Shown here piece by piece: positions 12,450-20,625 of a stretch of DNA of 64,000 bases. Both the position numbers and the translations under genes were made by a program. Positions within the stretch are counted from its first letter, which is position 1. Every line of letters begins with the position of its first letter. The stretch is from Prostheceraeus crozeri (lineage: Eukaryota > Platyhelminthes > Polycladida > Euryleptidae), in contig CAJQUW010014405.1 in the NCBI GenBank assembly GCA_907163375.1, positions 24,954 to 88,953 on the forward strand. Direction: 5' to 3'. The notes beneath the pieces are model-generated. The model saw only the letters and a list, made by a program, of their open reading frames with translations, was not told where the DNA came from and did not search any database.

Positions 12450-12511
12450 GTGTTTTATGTAATTTTATACGTACCAGCAACAAACTCTGTGTGAATGCTT
12501 GTAAACTTTTG

Positions 12512-12519
12512 TATATAAT
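12512..12519 (+). promoter_or_regulatory. TATA box (TATATAAT)
   Basis: 59 bp before the ATG at 12578 of the small basic protein gene. Confidence 0.45.
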
Positions 12520-12570
12520 GTTGTAAGTACTAAGCAAAAATTGTAATTGTATTATCTATTTCCATATTAG

Positions 12571-12576
12571 AATAAA
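12571..12576 (+). terminator. Polyadenylation signal AATAAA
   Basis: 122 bp after the stop of the 207-residue gene and directly before the next ATG at 12578; plausible but AT-rich context weakens it. Confidence 0.35.
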
Positions 12577-12577
12577 A

Positions 12578-12970
12578 ATGTCTGTAAAACGGAAGGCATC
12601 TTCTCGTCAATCGAAACGGTCCTTCAAACCTTCAAGTCAGTTTAAAAAGGCGTTGCGAAAGTTAAACAGGATACATGATAATAAGAAGAAGTGTAAATTG
12701 ATTCAAAATTCAAGTGATGATTTCATTCGTGATTTAGCTTTTGCAATACACAAATGTCTACCTATTTACAAGCCTCTGTTGAATGCTGGCTCTTTGAATA
12801 GCATAAAAAAGTTTTCAAATCCAAGGAGTAGTGATAAGAAAAGGCGAAACTTAATTCAGCGCGGTGGTGGTGGGTTTCTAAGTATGTTAAATGATATTGG
12901 AAACAATATTAATGGTGTAATCAATAGTCCGCTTGGAAGGATTGCAGCAACTGCTGCAATGTTAATATAA
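12578..12970 (+). CDS. Small basic protein with Gly-rich hydrophobic tail, possible virion component
   Basis: 130 residues. Residues 1-45 are very basic (KRKASSRQSKRS and more). Residues 94-99 read QRGGGG and are followed by a hydrophobic/amphipathic tail to the C-terminus. QRGG-G fits the adenain-type cleavage rule [MILNQ]-x-G-G|x, and this element encodes such a protease. A basic body with a releasable amphipathic peptide recalls adenovirus minor virion proteins, but there is no direct similarity I can claim. Its position just before unknown and packaging genes fits a structural role. Confidence 0.6.
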   Translation: MSVKRKASSRQSKRSFKPSSQFKKALRKLNRIHDNKKKCKLIQNSSDDFIRDLAFAIHKCLPIYKPLLNAGSLNSIKKFSNPRSSDKKRRNLIQRGGGGFLSMLNDIGNNINGVINSPLGRIAATAAMLI

Positions 12971-13028
12971 GGTTAGCGAATCATAAAGTGACACGTCATC
13001 ACTTTGATTGATGAGTCATATATAGGTG

Positions 13029-13037
13029 TATATAAGG
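13029..13037 (+). promoter_or_regulatory. TATA box (TATATAAGG)
   Basis: About 90 bp before the ATG at 13122, preceded by TGATGAGTCATATATAGG. It has the same TATATAAGG form as the boxes at 11771 and upstream of PolB. Confidence 0.6.
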
Positions 13038-13121
13038 AAGACGCTTTAATGATATTTTACCACTTTCAAGTGACAATTCATTTGCGCTGGTTGAAAGCTC
13101 CGAATTAGTACTTGTTGAAAC

Positions 13122-13856
13122 ATGACTCAGAAAATGTATACAATCAGAGAGGAAGGTGACGCTTTTGAGCAAGATCTCTTGAAGCTTCGTCCGACACGAA
13201 AGGTGCAAGGGATTGGAAATACGTTCTACTTTCAAACCTTGAATTATGGTGATGATGGCTTTTATCTTCAAGTTCCATTCTTCCACAGTAATGGTATGTC
13301 TACATCAGGGTATAGCAATATGAGACAAATGCGAGTGACTTTTCCAAAATGGCAACAGGTGATTCTTAAAACTATTGACTCTTTCGCGAAAGAATGTGTT
13401 GAGCTGCCTGAAAGTGCTCCCACTCATTGGAGAAAGGCATTAGAGGAAGGAGTTGGTTATAAGGAATTGCCGGAATTCGATACACTGTTTTTAAAACTAT
13501 CTGATCATTTTCAAGCATTCGATCTCTTTACAAACGCGATGGAATGTGAGGATCTCAAACGGGGCCGCTATATGGGCTTAGTTCACGTTACAGGACTTTA
13601 TATTGGCTCACATGGTTCGACTGGTAAAGTCGCATCTTTACAAATGAAGGTTCTTCAACTAGTCTATGAACCACTACCAATTGATAAATGTTTAATTAAC
13701 ATTGATAAGACTGCTTCAAGTGATGGGAAGGAAGAGAGCAAAAAGCGAGGTCGGAAATCTAAAGATGGGAATCCTAAATTGAAGTTGAAGCGCCAAGATG
13801 CTGACTTGAAAACTTTCTATAATCCTAATTGTGATGAGGAAACACAAATGTTTTAA
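13122..13856 (+). CDS. Unknown Polinton protein, possible ssDNA-binding-like fold
   Basis: 244 residues, not assigned with confidence. Residues about 25-190 are a globular domain with alternating strands ('FYFQTLNYGDDGFYLQVPFF', 'GLVHVTGLYIGSHGSTG', 'MKVLQLVYEP'). The strand pattern suggests an OB-fold-like single-strand DNA-binding protein, which protein-primed replicons usually need. This is inference only. Residues about 205-235 are a lysine/arginine-rich tail (KKRGRKSKDG), followed by an acidic end. It has its own TATA box, and AATAAA follows at 13911-13916, so it is probably monocistronic. Confidence 0.7.
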   Translation: MTQKMYTIREEGDAFEQDLLKLRPTRKVQGIGNTFYFQTLNYGDDGFYLQVPFFHSNGMSTSGYSNMRQMRVTFPKWQQVILKTIDSFAKECVELPESAPTHWRKALEEGVGYKELPEFDTLFLKLSDHFQAFDLFTNAMECEDLKRGRYMGLVHVTGLYIGSHGSTGKVASLQMKVLQLVYEPLPIDKCLINIDKTASSDGKEESKKRGRKSKDGNPKLKLKRQDADLKTFYNPNCDEETQMF

Positions 13857-13910
13857 TTTGTAAATGTTTTAATTTGTAAATGTAACTTGAAAGTTTCTAT
13901 TCTGAATGTA

Positions 13911-13916
13911 AATAAA
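13911..13916 (+). terminator. Polyadenylation signal AATAAA
   Basis: 55 bp after the stop of the 244-residue gene and before the ATPase gene, with a GT-rich stretch (TGTGTCTGTTTTGTTG) just downstream, as expected for a cleavage region. Confidence 0.55.
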
Positions 13917-13997
13917 CTTGATCTGGAACATGTGTCTGTTTTGTTGTTCTAAGCAAAATTAGCGGGATGATGAGTTTAATGTTAATGGAATTATAAG

Positions 13998-14633
13998 ATG
14001 ACAGATTTTCGTCTATTCACTGATCGCACAATGTGTGTCGCTGGACCAAGTCAGTCCGGTAAAACTACATTTGTAACTGAATTGCTACAATATAGAAATG
14101 AAATGTTTAACAAGGAAATTAAGAGAGTCAAATGGTATTATGGAATATTTCAACCACAACTACATTCTGCACTTCGCCAGAAAGGTTATGAGGTGAAGCA
14201 AGGGTTGCCATCAACTGAGGATATCAAAGCAGGTGACTTACTAGTATTAGATGATCTATTACGAGAAAGCAAATCTTCAAAGGATGTAACTGAAATGTTC
14301 ATTCAAACTGCACATCATAGGGAAGCTTTTATTATCTACATCACCCAAAACATCTTCGATGGAGGGAAAGAGCAAAGAACTAGAAGTTTGAATACACATT
14401 ATTTGGCAATATTTAAAAATCCAAGAGATAGCAGTCAGATACATCATCTCAGTAGACAGATATTACCTCAACAACCTAAAGTACTTTCAAAAATATATGA
14501 AGATGTAACAAAGAAACCACATGGTTATCTATTTATTGATCTAACCCAGGAATGTCCGGAACGACTTCGATTTCGAACAAATATCATACCTAATTCCGCT
14601 GAACCAATGACAGTTTTCTCGGTTCACAGTTAG
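13998..14633 (+). CDS. DNA-packaging ATPase (A32/FtsK-HerA type)
   Basis: 211 residues. Walker A is GPSQSGKTTF at residues 16-25 and Walker B is DLLVLDDLL at about 80-88 with tandem Asp. A third block, 'IIYITQNIFDGG', corresponds to the sensor/glutamine region of A32-like packaging ATPases (poxvirus A32, adintovirus and Polinton ATPases). Length is typical. It would power DNA translocation into the capsid. The gene begins the compact rightward structural block, followed after only 9 bp by the next gene. Confidence 0.9.
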   Translation: MTDFRLFTDRTMCVAGPSQSGKTTFVTELLQYRNEMFNKEIKRVKWYYGIFQPQLHSALRQKGYEVKQGLPSTEDIKAGDLLVLDDLLRESKSSKDVTEMFIQTAHHREAFIIYITQNIFDGGKEQRTRSLNTHYLAIFKNPRDSSQIHHLSRQILPQQPKVLSKIYEDVTKKPHGYLFIDLTQECPERLRFRTNIIPNSAEPMTVFSVHS

Positions 14634-14642
14634 TTTTAAGCA

Positions 14643-15323
14643 ATGTACTTTGTTGCCTTATTATTTTCAAACATGTCGTATTCAAAGATGGTAGTCATTC
14701 CTCAAGAGGAGTATGTACAATTGACTACATTACAAAGTGCACAGGAAGTCAAAAATATAGATCAACCTATTACGAATCAACTTAAGGAACTAACACAAAA
14801 GGATATGGAAATTCAGAAGATTAAGGATCCCTATCGACGAATGCAGTTAGCAGCTGAAAACATTGACGAGAGGCGACAGATTCGTGACAAGTTGCGACGA
14901 TTTATAACCTTGTCAACACCTCGACCATATCGTGTGCGCGCTGAGCGATTATTTGACTTCATTGATCCACATGTGAAGTTCAATGAGAGAGGGGAGATAA
15001 TAGATGAAACAACTGGTGATGTTATTAGAAATAGTCACATAGATGACCTTCTACAATATGCTGTCAGAGATGTAAGGCGAAAACTAGGTGCACCACAAGG
15101 GTGGACATATTTTCAGAAAATTTTATCTGATCAAAATGTACCTCACAATATTATTGGAGGACCGACTGTGAATGAATTGGATAAGGGTCACTTACAAGAT
15201 GGATCAAAGAGTAAAACACCCACGATGGCGGTCAAGCGAGAGCTTGCAGATCCCGATGATCTGCAACCAAAAAGAGCTACTAGGCGCTCAATGCGTGTTG
15301 CGAAGGAGTATAGTAAATATTAA
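14643..15323 (+). CDS. Conserved Polinton protein of unknown function, 226 residues
   Basis: The 5' ATGs at 14643 and 14673 are both possible; the second removes a hydrophobic leader and begins MSYSKM. Residues about 60-100 are charged helix ('QKDMEIQKIKDPYRRMQ'). A C-terminal globular part contains 'IDDLLQYAVRDVRRKLGAPQGW' (residues about 143-164) followed by 'LSDQNVPHNIIGG'. I recall this W-containing block with a late NVP motif from proteins adjoining the ATPase and integrase in other animal Polintons, but no function is known to me. The tail is basic (KRATRRSMR). Confidence 0.7.
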   Translation: MYFVALLFSNMSYSKMVVIPQEEYVQLTTLQSAQEVKNIDQPITNQLKELTQKDMEIQKIKDPYRRMQLAAENIDERRQIRDKLRRFITLSTPRPYRVRAERLFDFIDPHVKFNERGEIIDETTGDVIRNSHIDDLLQYAVRDVRRKLGAPQGWTYFQKILSDQNVPHNIIGGPTVNELDKGHLQDGSKSKTPTMAVKRELADPDDLQPKRATRRSMRVAKEYSKY

Positions 15324-15357
15324 GCAAATATGAATTAAGCCTTGCCTCTCTCATATT

Positions 15358-15684
15358 ATGTCGTTACAAAAATTTTGCTGTTGTTTGAAATCTGCGCTCG
15401 AAGGCAAAGGAGAAGAGGGCATAGAGGTTGATATCAATTGTGTTAGCAGTTGCTGTGCGAGTAATACGCGTGCAAATCAGAACAAAGACGATGAGTACAG
15501 CAGTGAAACTCAGAAAGATTTATTACGACTTAAATCATCCCGCAAGTTTCAGTCGTCCGGAGGTTCTAGCTCGTGCAGCAGGTGTGGGAATAGAGAAAGT
15601 CAAGAAGTGGTTGAGGAGTCAACCGACTTACACTCTTCACAAAAATGCGAGAAAGCGGTTTCCAACAAGAAAATATGTTGTTAA
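15358..15684 (+). CDS. Doubtful Cys-rich open frame overlapping the integrase start
   Basis: Begins with an ATG 34 bp after the previous stop and ends in CC. It has about ten cysteines (CCC, CC, SCSRCG, ICC). The last 194 bp overlap the integrase N-terminal coding sequence in another frame, and that part, where integrase homology is clear, is certainly constrained by integrase. It may be a short upstream frame or a chance reading. I see no family. Confidence 0.2.
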   Translation: MSLQKFCCCLKSALEGKGEEGIEVDINCVSSCCASNTRANQNKDDEYSSETQKDLLRLKSSRKFQSSGGSSSCSRCGNRESQEVVEESTDLHSSQKCEKAVSNKKICC

Positions 15685-16579
15685 CAATATAGATAGTCAA
15701 TGGCAAGCGGACTTGGCTGACATACAACAGATATCACAGTACAATGATGGCTATAAATACATCTTAACCGTAATAGATATTTTATCTCGCTATGCTTGGG
15801 CACGTGCGCTGAAATCTAAACGAGGACCAGAAGTTGAAGCGGCTTTTCAGAGCATTTTCGATGAGGGGCGTGTTCCGCAAAGAATACAGACCGATCAAGG
15901 GAAGGAATTCGAAAACTCTCATGTTCGAAGTCTCCTTAAAAGTCATAATGTGGAATTGTTTAGTGTCAAAAGTGCTTATAAAGCTGCCATGGTTGAGAGG
16001 TTCAATCGCACACTGAAGACAAAAATATGGCGCTATTTCACTGCAAAAAATACACATGTTTGGGTAGGTGAGCTGCAGAAATTTGTTAAGAATTACAATG
16101 AAAGCTACCATCGAATCATTAAGATGAAACCAGTTGATGTTACCCCAGATAATGCGATGGATGTATGGCTTCGATTGTATGATAAGAAAGCGAAAAACAT
16201 TTCCAATGAAAAGAAAATTAATGTTGGTGATAGAGTTCGGATTTCAAAGGTTAAGTCTACATTTGAGAAGGGGTATCTACCTAATTGGACTGAAGAAGAG
16301 TTTTTTGTGGATGAAGTAAATACAAAATTTAGACCCACCATGTATAAATTAATAGATTACCATGGCAATCCAATTGAAGGAAAATTTTACTCTTATGAAT
16401 TGCAAGTAGTAGACAGAAGTGAAGAGGTGTATATGATTGATAAAATAATTAGGAGGAAAGGTCATGGCAATCAAAGGAAATATCTAGTTAAATGGAAAGG
16501 ATATCCTGATTCATTCAATAGCTGGATAACGCACCAGGATCTACAAAATGTGGAGATGGGAGACACTCGTAACTTTTAA
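15491..16579 (+). CDS. Retroviral-type integrase with C-terminal chromodomain
   Basis: 362 residues from the first ATG of the frame. Residues about 15-62 form the Polinton-type N-terminal helix-turn-helix/basic region. The catalytic core (rve) follows with Asp74 in WQADLADI, Asp135 in TDQGKEFEN and Glu169 in VERFNRT, the DDE triad. A linker with 'VGDRVRISK' resembles the SH3-like region. Residues about 312-352 are a chromodomain ('KYLVKWKGYP', 'NSWI'), a common add-on in Polinton and chromovirus integrases thought to guide integration to modified histones. The enzyme joins the termini to host DNA and accounts for the 6-bp duplication seen here. Confidence 0.93.
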   Translation: MSTAVKLRKIYYDLNHPASFSRPEVLARAAGVGIEKVKKWLRSQPTYTLHKNARKRFPTRKYVVNNIDSQWQADLADIQQISQYNDGYKYILTVIDILSRYAWARALKSKRGPEVEAAFQSIFDEGRVPQRIQTDQGKEFENSHVRSLLKSHNVELFSVKSAYKAAMVERFNRTLKTKIWRYFTAKNTHVWVGELQKFVKNYNESYHRIIKMKPVDVTPDNAMDVWLRLYDKKAKNISNEKKINVGDRVRISKVKSTFEKGYLPNWTEEEFFVDEVNTKFRPTMYKLIDYHGNPIEGKFYSYELQVVDRSEEVYMIDKIIRRKGHGNQRKYLVKWKGYPDSFNSWITHQDLQNVEMGDTRNF

Positions 16580-16619
16580 GCTAATATAGCATGTGACTTC
16601 TTCCATATATGACTTTAAC

Positions 16620-17552
16620 ATGTCTACTAACTTCAATATCATTCTTCCAAGCAATAGCAACCCCAAGATATTCCCAAGTAACAAACCATCTCTATACTCT
16701 GTTGAATTCGCTAATCCAATTACTCTGCATGGACCCCATGAAGTTGCTCTAACTGAAATTACTTATTACAACGATATCAGTTTGCTAAAGAACAACTATT
16801 TTGAATTACATAAAGAAGTGCGAGAGAAGGATGATTGCTTTCGCATATTTCAAAATAGTCTACATGGTACATGGGCTTTTCATCATCTAACTTTACATCC
16901 TTTTTCAACATCTTTACCATCTGTTCAAAACATGATTAAAATTCAAAAGGCATTTGCAACGTCAACTTTTGATTCTAAGGTTCCCACAATGAGCTTGCAA
17001 GATACAGAAAAGGAAATCGGTAGAATGTTTGAACGAATAAATGATCTCTTCAAGCTGACTTTGAATAAATTCTACAAACCAGCCATAAAGGGGTCAACAA
17101 AATTGATGAAGGAAGGGAAGCATGTTCTTCTTGTATTAGGTAAGGATTTGAGTCATACTTTTGGGTATTCCAGAGCAACTTTCTCATCAAGGTATTGGTA
17201 CAATGGACGTGGGTGGAATTCGGAGAGGAAAGTCACTGATTTTAAATGTAGAATTGTGCCATTGTATGCATTACAAAAAAGGAGCATCCGAGTAAAAAAT
17301 AAATTTGAGGTCATTAGAAGTGTTGAAGACTTTGCAAGAAAGTTTCAAGGATCAGTGCCAGAAACGTTAATGACTTGTGAATATAAGAAAGAGAAAGTAA
17401 CTTTATTTACTGTTGAAACGGAGGCAGAATTTATTGTTTTTACTAAAAAGACACCATTGGAAAAGTCTGAGTCCGCTGTTATTGAATTTGGATCTGAAAT
17501 GATTGGGATGTTTAAGGGCCTTGAAAGCGCACCTTGGTTGACAATTAAATGA
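16620..17552 (+). CDS. Minor-capsid (penton-like) protein, N-terminal part
   Basis: From the first ATG of the frame (MSTNFN). The opening 'FNIILPSNSNPKIFPSN' then 'GPHEVALTEITYY' is the recurrent N-terminal pattern of a conserved Polinton virion protein, and 'LVLGKDLSHTFGYSRATF' fits its middle. The conserved C-terminal half is absent here and continues in the next frame (17542-18195), after a TGA at 17550. The pair sits between integrase and core protein, where minor capsid genes usually lie. Which capsid protein this is (penton or another minor protein) cannot be settled by eye. Confidence 0.7.
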   Translation: MSTNFNIILPSNSNPKIFPSNKPSLYSVEFANPITLHGPHEVALTEITYYNDISLLKNNYFELHKEVREKDDCFRIFQNSLHGTWAFHHLTLHPFSTSLPSVQNMIKIQKAFATSTFDSKVPTMSLQDTEKEIGRMFERINDLFKLTLNKFYKPAIKGSTKLMKEGKHVLLVLGKDLSHTFGYSRATFSSRYWYNGRGWNSERKVTDFKCRIVPLYALQKRSIRVKNKFEVIRSVEDFARKFQGSVPETLMTCEYKKEKVTLFTVETEAEFIVFTKKTPLEKSESAVIEFGSEMIGMFKGLESAPWLTIK

Positions 17553-18195
17553 TACATTCAAGGTTCAATTGTCCTCTTCTAAACTCAAAGCATCAACAAA
17601 TGCTTCATGGGATATCCACGTATACAGCGAAGACATATCGGGTGATGAATTGTCTACTTCCAGTGAACTTGTAAAAAGAGTTAATTTGAACATTGAAAGC
17701 TTGAAAACGCCATCTGAATTGTGTACAAAGTTAAATGAGTTTGGTGTAGATTACCTTGATGCAGATGAATATCACTTTTCTTATGACCCACATAAGAAAC
17801 GCATGATTCTAAAGGTAGGGAAGAACTCTCTTATCAAGCTGGATAGCGTGTTAACGACCACATTGGGATTCTCAAAATCAACTATTTATGAAGGTACATC
17901 AATAGGCGATACAGCCCCATCACTAGAGCGTGATATAAGTAACTTATACGTCTATTGTAACATCATTGAATATACAAGGGTTGGCGACATTGAGGCCCCA
18001 CTTCTGCGCACATTTCCTCTCTCATCCGTAAGGAAGCAACTAATCAATCGAGAATTTTTTAACACAATGTATCTACCAATCAGCCGAAATTTCATCAATA
18101 GAATTGACATATCAATTCATGATGATGCAGGAGAAGTAGTACCGTTCTGTGGTGGTGTTACTGTTTTGACCCTACATATTAGGTCACGAGAATAA
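17542..18195 (+). CDS. Minor-capsid (penton-like) protein, C-terminal part in the +1 frame
   Basis: Open from 17542, but with no ATG before a methionine well inside the conserved region. It contains 'LTTTLGFSKSTIYEG', 'NLYVYCNIIEYTRVGD' and 'IDISIHDDAGEVVPFCGG', the conserved C-terminal pattern of the family whose N-terminal pattern is in the preceding gene. It must therefore be expressed by a +1 shift from the upstream frame (window 17542-17550), or the gene is broken by a 1-bp insertion. Confidence 0.7.
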   Translation, partial: QLNDTFKVQLSSSKLKASTNASWDIHVYSEDISGDELSTSSELVKRVNLNIESLKTPSELCTKLNEFGVDYLDADEYHFSYDPHKKRMILKVGKNSLIKLDSVLTTTLGFSKSTIYEGTSIGDTAPSLERDISNLYVYCNIIEYTRVGDIEAPLLRTFPLSSVRKQLINREFFNTMYLPISRNFINRIDISIHDDAGEVVPFCGGVTVLTLHIRSRE

Positions 18196-18238
18196 GGCTT
18201 TACGCTATTGTGACTTCCATAGTTATTCAATAGTCATA

Positions 18239-18721
18239 ATGACAGGCATTTACAGTAGACCATCATATCAGAGCGGTTATCCCGTGTTTGTTGGAGGTAG
18301 ACGACAAGTTGGAGGAGGCATATTTGGTGCACTAAGACGTATGGTTCTTCCAACACTCAAAAAGTATGGCGTACCAATCATGAAGCGTGTTGGAAGCAGG
18401 GCTTTAGATTTTGGTGCAAATGTTGCAGCTGATGCGCTTCAAGGTGAGGATATCGGTGAATCTATGAAAATGCGCGCGCAGCAATCTGCCATAGACGCAT
18501 TAGATGATTTAACAAAGACGAGACGTACAGTTCGGAAGAAGCGTAGGAAGTCAAGACAAGTTGGATCAGGCCGAGTTACTAAGCAAAGACGCAGGAAAAG
18601 TAAAAAGCCGACTAGAGCAGCACGTTCTAAATCTAGACGTCGAGTGAAAACAAGAAAGCGCAAACGAAATTCCACAGCTACTAGAAACAAGTCAAAACGA
18701 AGGAAGACAACATATTTGTAG
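18239..18721 (+). CDS. Basic core/minor virion protein with Gly-rich cleavage-like motifs (adenovirus pVI/pX-like)
   Basis: 160 residues. The short N-terminal peptide ends in VGGRRQVGGGIFGAL. QVGG-G at residues 23-27 and QVGS-G at 107-111 both fit adenain cleavage rules ([MILNQ]xGG|x and [MILNQ]xGx|G). Between them is an amphipathic/helical region, and after residue 95 the protein is extremely Arg/Lys-rich (RRKSKKPTRAARSKSRRR), as in DNA-condensing core proteins. It lies directly before the major capsid gene. The exact counterpart (pVI, pVII or pX) is not assignable. Confidence 0.75.
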   Translation: MTGIYSRPSYQSGYPVFVGGRRQVGGGIFGALRRMVLPTLKKYGVPIMKRVGSRALDFGANVAADALQGEDIGESMKMRAQQSAIDALDDLTKTRRTVRKKRRKSRQVGSGRVTKQRRRKSKKPTRAARSKSRRRVKTRKRKRNSTATRNKSKRRKTTYL

Positions 18722-18731
18722 AGCTAATACG

Positions 18732-20015
18732 ATGCAGAGTATCAATTCGGCTTTGTGTTTCTTCGATTCTCCCCCTCATCAGACAGACATCATCTCCTCA
18801 ACAATTGTAGACATAGTCCCCACAACAAATATCGATGGTAACCAGCAGCCTATTCAGTTTGATATACCTGCCAATCCTCAAGATTATATTGACTGTCAAT
18901 CCATTGATTTAGAGTTGTGTATACAAATTAAGAAGACTGATGGTACAAATATCGATTCATCCAAGGATAAAGTGGGGTTAGCAAATCTTCCTATTGCCAG
19001 TCTGTTCTCAGATGTGTATCTAATATTGAATGACAAACAGATTGAAGGAGGGGATCGAGCATATCCATATGGAGCATATATACATACAATGACTCAATTT
19101 CAAAAGCAAGCTAAACAGTCACACTTGCAAGTTTCTGGGTGGTATGATGATCAGCAAGGGAAATTTGATGATGTCTCAAATACAGGGTTGAAAAGACGAA
19201 TGGATTTAACAGCGGATTCAAAGGAATTATACTTGAAAGGACCCGTCTATCTTGATTTCCTTCGTCAATCTAGATATCTGCTATCACAGGTTAAAATGCA
19301 AATAAAATTTATTCGTGCAAATCCTGAGTTCGCGTTAATGGCTTTTGGAGCTACAAACTATCAAGTCAACATAAGTAATGCCGTGCTCAATGTAAGGCGA
19401 GTAACAATGAACCCGTCAGTCATCAACGAGCATGCGACAGGATTGAGGAAAAACAATGCAATATATCCAGTTAATCACAGTGTGTTGACAAACTTCACAA
19501 TTGGTGCGGGATCATCCTCACATGCCTACCCAAATCTTTTTCCCACTGCAATGCCAAAGGCGGTGTATATCACATTTGTGGAAAATGAGGCATTCATTGG
19601 TGCTTTTGAAAAGAATCCATTCAATTTCCAACACTTTAATGTTAGCAAACTAGCACTCTATCAGGATGGGAAATTTGTATCTTGCAAAGCATATGAGCCT
19701 AATTTCAAAGATGGTAAATTCGCACGTGAATATGGTTCTATTTTCACCGCCCTCAACATGTTTAATACAGACGATTCAAATGGAATTACAATGGATATGT
19801 ACAAGAATGGCTACTTCTTCATTATGTACAACCTCACAGCAGATGCAGATCTAGGTGGTGAAAGCGGAGGAGTTACAAAGCCTGGAAATCTACGACTGGA
19901 GGTATCATTTGAGTCACCTTTGAAGAAAATAATTAGTTGTCTCATTTATGCTATCTATGATAGCAAAGTTGAGATAACAAGAATGAGAGACGTGACTGTC
20001 ACCTATCAGAGATGA
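18732..20015 (+). CDS. Major capsid protein (double jelly-roll type)
   Basis: 427 residues. 'IDLELCIQIKKTDG', 'NLPIASLFSDVYLILNDKQIEGG' and 'YPYGAYIHT' are the highly recognisable N-terminal block of Polinton/adintovirus hexon-type proteins. The second half contains 'PKAVYITFVENEAFIG', 'NPFNFQHFNVSKLALYQDG' and the conserved end 'VEITRMRDV'. Length fits two jelly rolls. Six capsomer subunits of this type would build the icosahedral shell. The ATG follows GAGCTAATACG. The stop overlaps the protease start (ATGA), implying coordinated expression. Confidence 0.88.
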   Translation: MQSINSALCFFDSPPHQTDIISSTIVDIVPTTNIDGNQQPIQFDIPANPQDYIDCQSIDLELCIQIKKTDGTNIDSSKDKVGLANLPIASLFSDVYLILNDKQIEGGDRAYPYGAYIHTMTQFQKQAKQSHLQVSGWYDDQQGKFDDVSNTGLKRRMDLTADSKELYLKGPVYLDFLRQSRYLLSQVKMQIKFIRANPEFALMAFGATNYQVNISNAVLNVRRVTMNPSVINEHATGLRKNNAIYPVNHSVLTNFTIGAGSSSHAYPNLFPTAMPKAVYITFVENEAFIGAFEKNPFNFQHFNVSKLALYQDGKFVSCKAYEPNFKDGKFAREYGSIFTALNMFNTDDSNGITMDMYKNGYFFIMYNLTADADLGGESGGVTKPGNLRLEVSFESPLKKIISCLIYAIYDSKVEITRMRDVTVTYQR

Positions 20016-20476
20016 GTAACTTAAGCAACATAGAAATCTTGAGGAAAATGAGGAAAGCTCATCCCTACTCCAAGACAATATTTCTCAATGTCTTTTCTAG
20101 AGATAATTTACCTGATTCAATTCCTTTCTATCCTTGTTCGCTTATCATCAATACGGATACCAACAATCTTCCCGGAAAACATTGGATTGCTGTATACATC
20201 AATCGTTATAAAGTTGCCGAATATTTTGACTCTCTTAATCAACCTCGTTTACATGATATCGCATTATGGATGAACAGGTTTTCCTGGACTGTTAGGAAAG
20301 TGACATCGTTCCCACTTCAAAGTAATACATCTCTAATGTGCGGTGGCTATGTACTCTATTTTGTCAACGAGAGACCATTGAAAAATAACTGTAAAAGTGC
20401 TTTAGAACTATTTTCAAAAAACTGTGATAAAAATGATGTAATTCTTACTAAATATGTTGAAACAGTTTTGAAATAA
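20012..20476 (+). CDS. Adenain-type maturation cysteine protease
   Basis: 154 residues. Catalytic His57 is in LPGKHWIAVYI, Asp73 in EYFDSLNQP, Gln103 in PLQSNTSLMCGG and Cys110 in MCGGYVLYF, in the order His-Asp-Gln-Cys of the adenovirus protease/Ulp1 fold (C5 family). Length is a little under adenain's usual 200. It would process capsid precursors; likely sites occur in the proteins at 12578 and 18239. Its ATG overlaps the capsid-gene stop. Confidence 0.9.
   Translation: MSNLSNIEILRKMRKAHPYSKTIFLNVFSRDNLPDSIPFYPCSLIINTDTNNLPGKHWIAVYINRYKVAEYFDSLNQPRLHDIALWMNRFSWTVRKVTSFPLQSNTSLMCGGYVLYFVNERPLKNNCKSALELFSKNCDKNDVILTKYVETVLK
20470..20475 (+). terminator. Polyadenylation signal overlapping the protease stop codon
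   Basis: The end TTGAAATAAAG contains AATAAA across the stop codon, economical for the end of the rightward block. Confidence 0.4.
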
Positions 20477-20541
20477 AGTTTTATGTTGTATCATTAACTT
20501 GCTCTCTTTTTTCCAAGACAAGGGTTTATAAGGAAAACAAA

Positions 20542-20625
20542 AACATGCTCATATTTCATTATCTATTCACATATATACAAAAAACATGTTCACATTTCAT
20601 TATCTATCCACATATATACAAAATC
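20542..20625. repeat. Tandem duplicate in the convergent intergenic region
   Basis: Two copies of about 41 bp with the core CATTTCATTATCTAT and CACATATATACAAAA, between the protease (plus) and TBP-like gene (minus) 3' ends. Confidence 0.6.

Noticed and set aside
15782-16111. Minus-strand frames opposite the integrase
   Set aside because: Mirror of a constrained DDE integrase frame; no motif.
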